A stretch of DNA of 7,905 nucleotides, taken from assembly GCA_900754755.1 (NCBI GenBank), contig CAAEEC010000210.1, positions 1-7,905 of the forward strand, in the 5' to 3' direction. Source of the stretch: Clostridia bacterium (GTDB lineage Bacteria > Bacillota > Clostridia > Christensenellales > Aristaeellaceae). This document shows, piece by piece, positions 1 to 5,835 of the stretch (its first letter is position 1; every line of letters starts with the position of its first letter). A program made the position numbers and the translations under genes. Under the pieces are notes generated by a model that saw only the letters and a program-made list of their open reading frames with translations, ran no database searches and was not told where the DNA came from.

Positions 1-1172
1 CGGTTCATGTCTTCAAGCTCTCGGATTTCGTCCCCGCTCAGCCACCCGTTTTGGCGCGCGCTGTTGTAGTAGGCCGTTCTTGCGGCCATGTCGCCGCGCA
101 TCAGGCCGTTCACGTTGAACTTGGCGAAATACCGCCGCCGCTCGCGCGGGTTGAGCAAATCCTTGTAGATCGTCTGTTCCAGCCGCACGGCCATGGGAGA
201 GATGCAGTTTTGCACAAACTCGATGCTCTGCTGCTCGATGTTGGAAAACGTCGCCCTGTCCAGGTCGTATACCAAATGGGGTGGCACGCCGAACATCCGG
301 CACACTTCCGTCACCGCAAATTTTCGGCTTTCCAGCGCCTGCGTTTTCTCCATGTCCCGCTCAAAGGGCTGCGCCTTCGCTCCCTCTTCCAGGAACAACC
401 ATTTGTGCTGGTTCTGAATTCCCGCGTACTTTTCCGTGAAGGATTGCACAAATCGCGCGTAGGCCGCATCCGAAAGCTGCCCCGGATGCTCGATGAAGCC
501 GCCCGGATTGGTTCCGGCCTCGAAGCTGCTCTTCGCGTATCCGTTGAGCGCCATCGTCAGCCCCAGCACGTCCGCCGCGATTGTTACCGGGCTGATGGGA
601 TCGGTCGCCGAAGAAAACAGAAACGATGGCGTATACATAAAATCGCCATCGTACAGGGTTTGTGTGACGCCGTTCTCGAAGCTCACAATGATATATGGCT
701 CCCCGGTCGCAGGATTGATATGCACGCCGCTTACCGCGCCGGTCGGAATGTTCCACAGTGCCGATATATAGCCGCCTGCGTCGCGCTCGATGCGCGCGAA
801 CGCCCCGCGCGTGAGCATCAGGTTGGCTACGTACATGTGCCAGAAACTGTATGCCGTGGTGTAGGGATTGGGCAGCGCGTGCAATAGGGGATAGAGCCGG
901 TGTTCCCGCGCCTTTTCCTTGCCGCGCTCCGTCTCCTGGTACAAAAACAGCGGCAGCGAGGCCATCGTCTTGGCCACCACGTCCACGCAGCGGAACACCG
1001 CGCTGACCCGAAGCGCCGTCAGCGGGGAAACATCGTAGCCCGCGCCGCTCAAATAGGCCGTCCAGCCCTCGCCACCATCCGCCGCGGCCAGCGCCATTTT
1101 GCGCGGCGCTTTTGTTTTTGTTTTGGCCGGCGCGCGGATCTCGATTTCCCGGCCCAAAAGTTTCAGTACCAT
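1..1172 (-). CDS. Phage portal protein, HK97 family (partial, C-terminus off window)
   Basis: The portal is the dodecameric ring at one head vertex through which terminase pumps DNA and to which the tail joins. The frame is open from the ATG at 1172 to the left edge, giving 390 residues without a stop; HK97-type portals are around 400 residues, so only a short tail is missing. Family signatures visible include an N-terminal stretch with ADGGEGW, LSAVFRCVDVVA-like text (here ALRVSAVFRCVDVVAKTMA), then GTNPGGFIEHPG, the KFAVTEVCRMFGVPPHLV segment, NIEQQSIEFVQNCISP, and at the edge NGWLSGDEIRELEDMN, the typical portal C-terminal region. AGGAGG sits 5 bp before the ATG and overlaps the stop of the large terminase gene, so the two are probably translationally coupled. 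Protease and capsid genes would be expected next, beyond position 1. Confidence 0.95.
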   Translation of the reverse strand, partial: MVLKLLGREIEIRAPAKTKTKAPRKMALAAADGGEGWTAYLSGAGYDVSPLTALRVSAVFRCVDVVAKTMASLPLFLYQETERGKEKAREHRLYPLLHALPNPYTTAYSFWHMYVANLMLTRGAFARIERDAGGYISALWNIPTGAVSGVHINPATGEPYIIVSFENGVTQTLYDGDFMYTPSFLFSSATDPISPVTIAADVLGLTMALNGYAKSSFEAGTNPGGFIEHPGQLSDAAYARFVQSFTEKYAGIQNQHKWLFLEEGAKAQPFERDMEKTQALESRKFAVTEVCRMFGVPPHLVYDLDRATFSNIEQQSIEFVQNCISPMAVRLEQTIYKDLLNPRERRRYFAKFNVNGLMRGDMAARTAYYNSARQNGWLSGDEIRELEDMN

Positions 1173-1177
1173 TTCCG

Positions 1178-1183
1178 CCTCCT
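1178..1183 (-). promoter_or_regulatory. Ribosome binding site of the portal gene
   Basis: AGGAGG on the minus strand, 5 bp upstream of the portal ATG. It overlaps the TAG stop codon of the large terminase gene (1182-1184), so ribosomes finishing terminase are placed on the portal start. Confidence 0.85.
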
Positions 1184-2747
1184 AAATCGCCCGCATGCCG
1201 CGCGATTCGTACACGCTCCTGCGCGGCTCCAGCTTGATTGCGCCCGCCATTGCGTTGATCAGCGCCACGGTCGGGTCGATGCGCTCTATGCTCTTGTTTT
1301 TCATGGGTTTCATGTTTTCGTTGCCGTCCACGGCCACGCGTACGTTCCCAAAGCTCCACCGGCCCAGCGGATCCTTCGGATGGCTGATCTCGCGCGAGCG
1401 GAACATTCTGTCCAGTTCCTGCATGCCGCAGCTCATGCCGCTCATGCTCTGCGGGATCTCAATGAATTTTGCCTGGATTTCCTGCGGCAGCAGCTGCTTC
1501 ATGTATTCGAGCCGCCATGGGTCGCAAAAGTAGTGCTTCACCCGAAATTTGCGCTCCATCAGCTGGATTTCGCTGGCCAACACGCCGTAATCCACCACAT
1601 CGCCCGGCGTCGCGCTCAAATATCCGGCGCGCACCCACCGGTCATAGGGCACATGGTCGGCCTTTACTCGGGCGGCGATGTTTGCCTCCGGGATCCATGC
1701 GCGCGTCAAAAAGCGCCACTTATCCCGCTCGCCGCGCGGGGGAAATAGGGGAACCGCCGCGGTGATGTCAATATTGGTCGAAAGGTCTAGGCCGATATAA
1801 CACTCCTGGCCGAGCATGTCCGCCTCCGTCCAGTCCTCACTGGTTTCGTCCCACAGCGTGATGGGCAGCCAGCCTTCGCTCTTGAGCTGCACCCACTGGT
1901 TCAGCCTCAGCCAGCGGAACAGCCGCTCTTCCACCTCGCTGTTGCGCGCGCTCAGCGCGGCCTGGCGCACCTTCTCGATATCGATCGTCACACCCAGGGA
2001 GGGATTCACCCGCCGCCAAAGATCCTCGTCGTAGATATCGCCCTCGAAGTCCGGCTCAATTCCATAGATTTTGCAATACCAAAGCGGTTCCACGATTTCG
2101 CCCGCCAGAATGCGCCGTGCCTTTTCGTGTACCTCCCAACCGATGGATTTGCGATCCACGTCGTCGCCCGCCGTGGTTACGACGTACCACATGGGTTGCT
2201 CGCGCGCGTCGCCCGCATAGGTGGTCATCACGTCCCAAAGGCCACGGTTGGGCTGCGCGTGCAGCTCATCAAAAATGCACGCGCTGAGGTTCAGCCCGTG
2301 CTTGGAATACGCCTCCGCCGAAAGCACCTTGTAGGTCGTCCGGCTCACCTTGTCCGTGATGGTCTTTTGCGATAGCACCAGTTTTGTACGCTTTTTGAGC
2401 GGCGGGCACATGTCGATCATGGCCACGGCCACGTCGAACACCTGGCTCGCGTTTGCCCGGTCGGCCGCGCAGGAGTACACCTCGCCGTATTGCTCCCCGT
2501 CCGCAAACGTGTGGTATAAGCCGATGGCCGCGCCCAGCTCGCTTTTGCCGTTCTTCTTGGGAATTTCCAGATAGCAATACTGGTATTGCCGCAGGCCCCT
2601 CTCGTTCATCGTGCCGTATACGTCGCTGATTACCTGGTGTTGCCAGGGCAACAGCTCAAAAGGCTTGCCCGTCCACGGGCTTTTCACGTGCTTCAGGCAT
2701 TGGATAAACTGGATTGCGTGCATGGCAGCAGCGGTGTCGAATCTCAT
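1182..2747 (-). CDS. terL: Phage terminase large subunit (Terminase_1 / HK97-like)
   Basis: This is the packaging motor: an ATPase that translocates DNA into the prohead plus a nuclease that cuts genome units. I choose the ATG at 2747 (521 residues). It overlaps the small-subunit stop as ATGA, and sequence upstream in this frame is low-quality shadow of terS. The ATPase half shows Walker A PKKNGKS at about residues 63-69, Walker B ACIFDELH with D160-E161, and a coupling motif VVTTAG near 189-194. The nuclease half shows three spaced acidic residues in typical context: D321 in YIGLDLS, D409 in YFCDPW and D491 in RIDPTVALINAMAGA. PxKNGKS is the normal Walker A form of the Terminase_1 family. 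Length and order (terS upstream, portal downstream) fit an intact enzyme. Confidence 0.97.
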   Translation of the reverse strand: MRFDTAAAMHAIQFIQCLKHVKSPWTGKPFELLPWQHQVISDVYGTMNERGLRQYQYCYLEIPKKNGKSELGAAIGLYHTFADGEQYGEVYSCAADRANASQVFDVAVAMIDMCPPLKKRTKLVLSQKTITDKVSRTTYKVLSAEAYSKHGLNLSACIFDELHAQPNRGLWDVMTTYAGDAREQPMWYVVTTAGDDVDRKSIGWEVHEKARRILAGEIVEPLWYCKIYGIEPDFEGDIYDEDLWRRVNPSLGVTIDIEKVRQAALSARNSEVEERLFRWLRLNQWVQLKSEGWLPITLWDETSEDWTEADMLGQECYIGLDLSTNIDITAAVPLFPPRGERDKWRFLTRAWIPEANIAARVKADHVPYDRWVRAGYLSATPGDVVDYGVLASEIQLMERKFRVKHYFCDPWRLEYMKQLLPQEIQAKFIEIPQSMSGMSCGMQELDRMFRSREISHPKDPLGRWSFGNVRVAVDGNENMKPMKNKSIERIDPTVALINAMAGAIKLEPRRSVYESRGMRAI

Positions 2748-3253
2748 CCGCCTCGCCGCCCCTGCAGGAGCACCCGCTCCATGGGATCCTCTTCTTCGCT
2801 TTCCTGCGGCTTCTTGGGCACCGCGCGCAGCTTGCTCGCGATGGTGAGCAGGTTCTCCCGCTCGATGGCCAGCAGCATGTTGCGCCGCACGTTCAGTGCC
2901 GCGTCGATTTTGGCAATGGCGCTTTCCAGCTGGGCCGTTTTCTCTGCGTCCTGGTTTTCCTGTTCCGCGCGCAGCGCCTCCTGTCGCGTTTCCAGCGCCT
3001 CGCATTCGGCGGTGATGATGCAATAGCGGTTGATCACAGCTTCGTGCATCGCGTCGTTCATGCCGATGGCCGTATACGCTGCGGCCAGTTTGCCAAATAG
3101 CTTGTTGGCCAGCGGATTTTCTTTGACCTTGGGCCATTTCTTCATGGGCTTTCCCGTGGCCATGGATTTTTCCGCCGCTGCGCGCGCCTCTTTTTGCGCA
3201 TTGGTAAGGTGCCCCGTCACCAGGCCCAGTGCCTTTGGCGGCCGTCCCGCCAT
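2744..3253 (-). CDS. terS: Phage terminase small subunit (P27-like)
   Basis: The small subunit recognises the cos or pac site on phage DNA and hands it to the large terminase. The 169-residue protein begins MAGRPPKALGLVTGHLT, the GRPxK opening common in P27-family small terminases. It continues with a basic stretch (KPMKKWPKVKENP) and a helical core with N-A-x-A-N-K-L-F-G-K-L and INRYC, where the DNA-binding part of the family lies. A charged, coiled-coil-like segment spans about residues 85-135, consistent with oligomer formation, and the tail is acidic then basic. A GGGGGTGA Shine-Dalgarno lies 4 bp before the ATG. The stop TGA overlaps the terL ATG. Family assignment rests on motif style and position next to terL. 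Confidence 0.85.
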   Translation of the reverse strand: MAGRPPKALGLVTGHLTNAQKEARAAAEKSMATGKPMKKWPKVKENPLANKLFGKLAAAYTAIGMNDAMHEAVINRYCIITAECEALETRQEALRAEQENQDAEKTAQLESAIAKIDAALNVRRNMLLAIERENLLTIASKLRAVPKKPQESEEEDPMERVLLQGRRGG

Positions 3254-3365
3254 ATTCTCACCCCCTTGCCTTTTTCCTCGGGCAATTTTGCTGCCGTTTT
3301 TTATCCCGGCATTTCAGGAAAAAATTTCGTACGAGACTCCGGCGGCGGTTTTTTCGGCGGAAGTT

Positions 3366-3380
3366 GTAGGGATTCCCTAC
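3366..3380. repeat. 15-bp palindrome, 7-bp arms around one base
   Basis: GTAGGGA-T-TCCCTAC, a perfect inverted repeat in the terS upstream gap. A symmetric site here could be a terminase or HNH cleavage or binding site; the function is a guess from position. Confidence 0.6.
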
Positions 3381-3410
3381 CCCCATAGCCGTTATGCCTG
3401 CTGCCGGGCT

Positions 3411-3432
3411 GCAAAAAAGCATGCAAAAAAGC
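3411..3432. repeat. Tandem direct repeat GCAAAAAAGC with 12-bp period
   Basis: Two identical 10-bp copies at 3411-3420 and 3423-3432 separated by AT. The A6 tracts are 12 bp apart, near one helical turn, so they may bend the DNA or form repeated binding sites for the small terminase upstream of its own gene. Confidence 0.6.
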
Positions 3433-3494
3433 GCATAAAATCGAGCGACGCAAGCCGTCAAGCCGAGATTTTTTTGCCGCAAACATTGCAAACG

Positions 3495-3875
3495 TTACAG
3501 CTCCGCCCCGCTATACCTGCCCCGCATCGTCCTTGCGCCCTTAATCGTGTTGCATGCCAGACACGCAGGCTGCAGATTGTCCGGATCAAATCGCGCCGGA
3601 TCGTCCGGCCCATTCAGCGGGCGAATGTGATCCACGCACTCTGCTCTCCCCTTGCAAAAAGGACTGATCCGCAGGGCGCAAAACTGGTGCTCCGGCGCGG
3701 AGAGATACCAGTGCGCAAACTTTGCCCAGCGCGCGTCGTATCCCCGCTCCGCTGCGTTCTTGCGGCCGTCGAACCGCCGGGCATGCAGCGGCGCATGCTT
3801 CGCGCAGTATTGGCCCTGCGACACCAGCTCCGCGCAACCGGCATGCCGGCAAAAGTGTTTTCCGCGCGCCGCCAC
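3495..3875 (-). CDS. Phage HNH endonuclease (packaging-associated)
   Basis: HNH proteins encoded just before terS act with terminase in cutting phage DNA at cos in HK97-like phages. The core is in the C-terminal half: ECVDHIRPLNG supplies the DH pair, DPDNLQPAC the Asn, and CNTIK the last position as Asn (HNN type). Cysteines around the core (FC..., ECVD, CLACN) are the usual zinc ligands. The N-terminal region has an extra Cys/His cluster, FCRHAGC then YCAKH, spaced like a small zinc finger. I prefer the GTG at 3875 (126 residues): a strong GGGAGGG ends directly against the ATG at 3881, too close to use, but lies 7 bp before the GTG. If the ATG is used the protein gains two residues (Met-Leu). 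The gene is the first downstream of the candidate late promoter. Confidence 0.93.
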   Translation of the reverse strand: MAARGKHFCRHAGCAELVSQGQYCAKHAPLHARRFDGRKNAAERGYDARWAKFAHWYLSAPEHQFCALRISPFCKGRAECVDHIRPLNGPDDPARFDPDNLQPACLACNTIKGARTMRGRYSGAEL

Positions 3876-3881
3876 AAGCAT

Positions 3882-3888
3882 CCCTCCC
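3882..3888 (-). promoter_or_regulatory. Ribosome binding site that decides the HNH start
   Basis: GGGAGGG on the minus strand. Spacing is about 1 bp to the ATG at 3881 but 7 bp to the GTG at 3875, so the GTG is the better start. Confidence 0.65.
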
Positions 3889-3907
3889 GCACCTGTTCCA
3901 TGATGCC

Positions 3908-3937
3908 ATCATAGCACATTCGCCGTGTGCAAAACAA
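3908..3937 (-). promoter_or_regulatory. Candidate late promoter (sigma-70 type with extended -10)
   Basis: On the minus strand, TTGTTT (3937-3932) is followed after 18 bp by TATGAT (3913-3908). The -10 is preceded by TGC, making an extended TGnTATGAT element. Start of transcription would fall near 3901, leaving a leader of about 20-26 bases before the HNH gene. It sits in the 69-bp gap between the activator-like gene and the HNH-terminase-portal operon, the normal place for a phage late promoter. It overlaps direct and inverted repeats. Confidence 0.6.
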
Positions 3938-3950
3938 TGATTTTGTGTGC
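3914..3950. repeat. Candidate operator: GTGTGC direct repeats plus an inverted half-site
   Basis: GTGTGC occurs on the plus strand at 3925-3930 and 3945-3950, start to start exactly 20 bp, about two helical turns. An inverted copy of five of the six bases, GCACA at 3914-3918, pairs with TGTGC at 3926-3930 across a 7-bp centre. Between the direct repeats lies CAAAA-CAATGA-TTTTG, a second short inverted repeat. One copy lies upstream of the -35, one between -35 and -10, one against the extended -10. Such an array suggests a protein-binding site; the obvious candidate is the product of the gene ending at 3951. Confidence 0.5.
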
Positions 3951-4385
3951 CTATTGCGTATCCAGCCATTTTAGCGCAGCATGCCGCCGCTTGCAGATGG
4001 TGCGGCCATCACATTCCAGCTCGTGGCCGATTTTATCATCCGGCCAGGCGAGGCAGTAGTAGTACCGCAGGATCGTTCGCGCCACGCTGTCGCCAAGTCG
4101 TTCGATACACGCTTCTGCCGCGAGCAGTATCTCCTGCTTTTTTTGCAGCAGTCGTTCCAGCGCCTCGGCGTATCCATCTGCATGCTGATAGGCCGCGCCA
4201 GTGGGATTGTTGGTGCGGCTGGCTATGTACGTGTATTCATCCGTGCCCGGTATCCGCTCGGCCCGTGGGCCAGACCGGTATCCGGCGGGCGCGCCCGTTG
4301 GCAGGCATGCCTCGATCTGCCGCCGGAGCACGCGCACTTCCAGCTCGATTTTTCGCCGCTCCTCCAAGATGGCTCTGGCATTCAT
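3951..4385 (-). CDS. Probable phage late transcription regulator (sigma-70 region 4-like HTH, RinA/ArpU/DUF1492 type)
   Basis: The 144-residue protein has a charged N-terminal helix, a variable middle segment of about residues 30-70, a second long helix (ALERLLQKKQEILLAAEACI), and a C-terminal helix-turn-helix. The last part, about residues 101-141, reads VARTILRYYYCLAWPDDKIG, then HELECDGRTICKRRHAALKWL. It matches the pattern R-x-I-L-R-x-x-Y...W-x-x-I-A-x-x-L...R-x-x-x-x-x-H-x-x-A-L-x-x-L seen in small sigma-like activators of Gram-positive phages. Those genes sit just upstream of terminase and turn on the packaging operon. A GAGGGGGT site precedes the ATG by 7 bp, and the gene begins 4 bp after the VRR-NUC stop. 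The likely target is the repeat-bearing promoter right behind it. The family call is by pattern; the exact subfamily is uncertain. Confidence 0.75.
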   Translation of the reverse strand: MNARAILEERRKIELEVRVLRRQIEACLPTGAPAGYRSGPRAERIPGTDEYTYIASRTNNPTGAAYQHADGYAEALERLLQKKQEILLAAEACIERLGDSVARTILRYYYCLAWPDDKIGHELECDGRTICKRRHAALKWLDTQ

Positions 4386-4389
4386 CGCT

Positions 4390-4773
4390 TTACCCCCTCA
4401 AATAGTCCATGATGTGCGCCGCGGCCTCTTCCCAGCCGCAGCAGATCGCCGCGCAGTATCCTTCATCCCGCAGCTGGGCAAGCCACCAGACTTGCTCTTC
4501 ACTGGCCCTGCCGCCGCGCCTGCGCTTGAGCTCAATATACAGTCCATGGTATCCCTTGCGTGCCACGGGCAAACAAAGATCTGGCACGCCTGGCCGCACG
4601 CCTTCCGCCTGAAAGCGCGCCGCCTCCGCCGCCGTGCGGTAGCCGCCATTGGGCACATGATAGAGCAGGCGCAATTGTGGCCATGCCGCGCTCTGCATCG
4701 CCGCCCAGGCGAATAGATTGCGCTGTTCGGTGCTTTCCGAAGGCACCGGCAGCTTATCGGCTTTCAAGCCCAC
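4390..4773 (-). CDS. VRR-NUC domain nuclease
   Basis: VRR-NUC proteins are PD-(D/E)xK nucleases; stand-alone phage versions are thought to act on branched DNA in replication or recombination. Motifs, numbered from the upstream GTG at 4782: HVPNGGYRT (42-50), FQAEGVRPGVPDL with D68, YIELKR with E84 and K86, then SEEQVWWLAQLRDEGY and the closing CCGWEEA. D68, E84 and K86 form the expected catalytic set, so the enzyme looks intact. The favoured start is the GTG at 4773 (127 residues). The GGGAGG site abuts the GTGs at 4782 and 4779 but is 8 bp from 4773. The start overlaps the 3' end of the Rep-like gene by 20 bp. Confidence 0.93.
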   Translation of the reverse strand: MGLKADKLPVPSESTEQRNLFAWAAMQSAAWPQLRLLYHVPNGGYRTAAEAARFQAEGVRPGVPDLCLPVARKGYHGLYIELKRRRGGRASEEQVWWLAQLRDEGYCAAICCGWEEAAAHIMDYLRG

Positions 4774-5659
4774 CGACACCACCTCCCTGATGTTTCCGCC
4801 GCAATTCAGCGGATATGTACACGCCCGTTACCCAGGGCGAAGTTTTGCATTCTATGTCCAGCAGTTCGCAATCTGGATACAGCTTTGCAAAGATTGCCTG
4901 CGCGTCTGCCTCCACGGCCATGGCAATGCGCCCTGCCTTGCGGATGCTGATCTTTTTGTCCGCCACCGTAACTTTGGGCTCCACGAGGTTTTTTGAGCAG
5001 CACCATCGCCGCCGCATGGCGCGGTACTGTCCGCGCTCGCGCTTGTCCGCGCGCAGGTACAGGGCAAATCCGCTCCAATGCTTTGCCTGATGCTGATACC
5101 GGCGCGTGTTGCAGGTGCCCTTGTGATTTTGGGTCCAGCTCGCCTCGATGGCTTCCCGATCCATTCCATCCCCGCTCATGATCACGTGATGGTGGTAGCG
5201 CCTGCCATAGCGTTCACTTTCCGTCGCTTCCGTGATGTACACGTATTTGAGCTCCGGCAAATTTTGCCGGGCGCGCATCGCGCGGATACGGCGCAGGAAA
5301 TTGCGAATATCCCGGTACGCCTGTTTTTCATCTGCTGGTTGACCATCCACCGGGTAGGTGGCCGTGAACGCGATATCCCGCTCGCCGAAATTCGCATTGA
5401 TCTTGCGCACCAGCTTTTTGCGGGCATTTTTCTCATTGAGCTTGCGCTGTGCTTCCCGGTGCCGTTCTTTTTGCAATTCGCTCATGGCTTCCGCCTTCCG
5501 GGCCGTATTCCAGATGGGATAACATTCGCAGTATACCATTGGCCCGGCCTGGGTGGTTTTGGTGCGCTGGCAGAGCACGCCATCCGCCCAGCCCTTTTCC
5601 AGTTGTCCGCCCGGCGATGTATCGAACAGTGCCAGGCAATCCTCTGTGCTGTATCTCAT
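4754..5659 (-). CDS. HUH-type rolling-circle-replication-associated protein (REP_ORF2-G2P-like)
   Basis: HUH endonucleases nick one DNA strand through a tyrosine and start rolling-circle replication or transfer. This 301-residue protein resembles the replication-associated proteins of Clostridia prophages related to filamentous phage gene II protein. Visible order: N-terminal domain with GPMVYCECYPIW; basic helix KLNEKNARKKLVRKINANF (about 74-91); strand motif FTATYP at 98-103; KYVYITEATE; the metal-binding HUH motif YHHHVIMSGDG with H156-H158; then GFALYLRADK with candidate nucleophile Y201, followed by RRWCCSKNLVEP, a conserved family ending of the core. The remaining 70 residues are less recognisable. 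AGGAGG lies 6 bp before the ATG. The neighbouring VRR-NUC gene supports a role in phage DNA replication. Activity is not shown by sequence alone; it could serve phage or plasmid-like replication or act as a nicking accessory. Confidence 0.88.
   Translation of the reverse strand: MRYSTEDCLALFDTSPGGQLEKGWADGVLCQRTKTTQAGPMVYCECYPIWNTARKAEAMSELQKERHREAQRKLNEKNARKKLVRKINANFGERDIAFTATYPVDGQPADEKQAYRDIRNFLRRIRAMRARQNLPELKYVYITEATESERYGRRYHHHVIMSGDGMDREAIEASWTQNHKGTCNTRRYQHQAKHWSGFALYLRADKRERGQYRAMRRRWCCSKNLVEPKVTVADKKISIRKAGRIAMAVEADAQAIFAKLYPDCELLDIECKTSPWVTGVYISAELRRKHQGGGVGGLESR
4782..4788 (-). promoter_or_regulatory. Ribosome binding site that decides the VRR-NUC start
   Basis: AGGGAGG on the minus strand. 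Three GTG codons follow at 4782, 4779 and 4773; only the last has normal spacing, 8 bp. Confidence 0.65.
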
Positions 5660-5665
5660 ATCCAG

Positions 5666-5671
5666 CCTCCT
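5666..5671 (-). promoter_or_regulatory. Ribosome binding site of the Rep-like gene
   Basis: AGGAGG on the minus strand, 6 bp before the ATG at 5659. It fixes the start of the Rep-like gene. Confidence 0.8.
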
Positions 5672-5692
5672 GCGTGCTCTATCGTTTGGGCC

Positions 5693-5729
5693 GCCGTAGG
5701 GGCAGGGAAGCGTCCCCGCCCCTCACGGC
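5693..5729. repeat. Long imperfect GC-rich palindrome (REP-like element)
   Basis: The left arm is GCCGT-AGGGGC-A-GGG, the loop AAGCGT (5708-5713), and the right arm CCC-C-GCCCCT-c-ACGGC, pairing 14 bp with one mismatch and one bulged C. This style of sequence resembles dispersed palindromic repeats of Clostridia genomes rather than phage coding DNA. As RNA it would be a very stable hairpin in the leader of the Rep-like message. There is no U-run, so it is not a standard intrinsic terminator. Confidence 0.7.
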
Positions 5730-5835
5730 AGTCACCCCACCCCTCAAGAGAGAACCATCCGCCGTCCAAAAGTGAATACCCCATACAAGCCCGATATAGG
5801 CCCCAAAACGGAGCCTGTATAATAAGAAACAACCG

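Larger units (their letters stand above)
3254..3494. other. Non-coding gap between HNH and terS; candidate cos region
   Basis: This 241-bp gap is AT-richer than its surroundings and holds no convincing gene; the short minus-strand frames in it are Arg/Pro/Lys-rich and lack a Shine-Dalgarno. It holds a perfect 15-bp palindrome (3366-3380), tandem GCAAAAAAGC repeats (3411-3432), an 8-bp palindrome TCGTACGA (3327-3334), and a T6 tract flanked by direct repeats CGGCGG (3343-3348 and 3355-3360). In HK97-like phages that encode an HNH protein beside terS, the cohesive-end site usually sits at this place, so a cos function is inferred, not seen. Confidence 0.45.
5660..5835. other. Non-coding leader between the 181-residue gene and the Rep-like gene
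   Basis: This 176-bp stretch separates two tightly packed gene blocks and is the longest gap in the right-hand module. It contains the Rep ribosome binding site (5666-5671), a strong GC-rich hairpin (5693-5729) and an AT-richer part near 5770-5835. I found no confident -35/-10 pair and no T-tract after the hairpin on the minus strand. The frame crossing it (5679-5894, minus) reads into the coding 3' end of the upstream gene and looks spurious. Confidence 0.6.

Noticed and set aside
51..887. 278-codon open frame on the plus strand
   Set aside because: It lies wholly antisense to the portal gene, is rich in Arg, His and Ala, and has no family motif. Long antisense frames are expected in GC-rich coding DNA.
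361..1359. 332-codon minus-strand frame overlapping portal and terL
   Set aside because: It is a frame-shifted shadow of the portal and terL genes with Arg/Gly-rich low-complexity protein; the portal frame carries the real motifs.
900..1748. 282-codon plus-strand frame
   Set aside because: Antisense to portal and terL, His/Arg-rich, no ribosome site and no recognisable domain.
1182..2747. Unusual Walker A (PKKNGKS) in TerL
   Set aside because: PxKNGKS is the ordinary form in the Terminase_1 family, so this is not a defect.
2748..3137. N-terminal extension of terL by about 130 residues
   Set aside because: The extension is a shadow of terS with Arg/Gly/Ala-rich sequence. The ATG at 2747, overlapping the terS stop as ATGA, gives a terminase of normal length.
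3258..3491. 77-codon minus-strand frame in the HNH-terS gap
   Set aside because: TTG start, no Shine-Dalgarno, Arg/Lys-rich unstructured product, and it runs across palindromes and A-tract repeats.
3030..3914. 294-codon plus-strand frame across terS, the gap and HNH
   Set aside because: Antisense to two well-supported genes and compositionally a shadow; no motif.
5693..5729. Palindrome as an intrinsic terminator
   Set aside because: The stem is strong but no T-run follows on either strand, so ordinary termination is unlikely.
5740..5835. Promoter for the Rep-like gene
   Set aside because: TTTTGG-17 bp-TATGGG and TTGTTT near TATACA are visible, but the first has a poor -10 and the second has wrong spacing.
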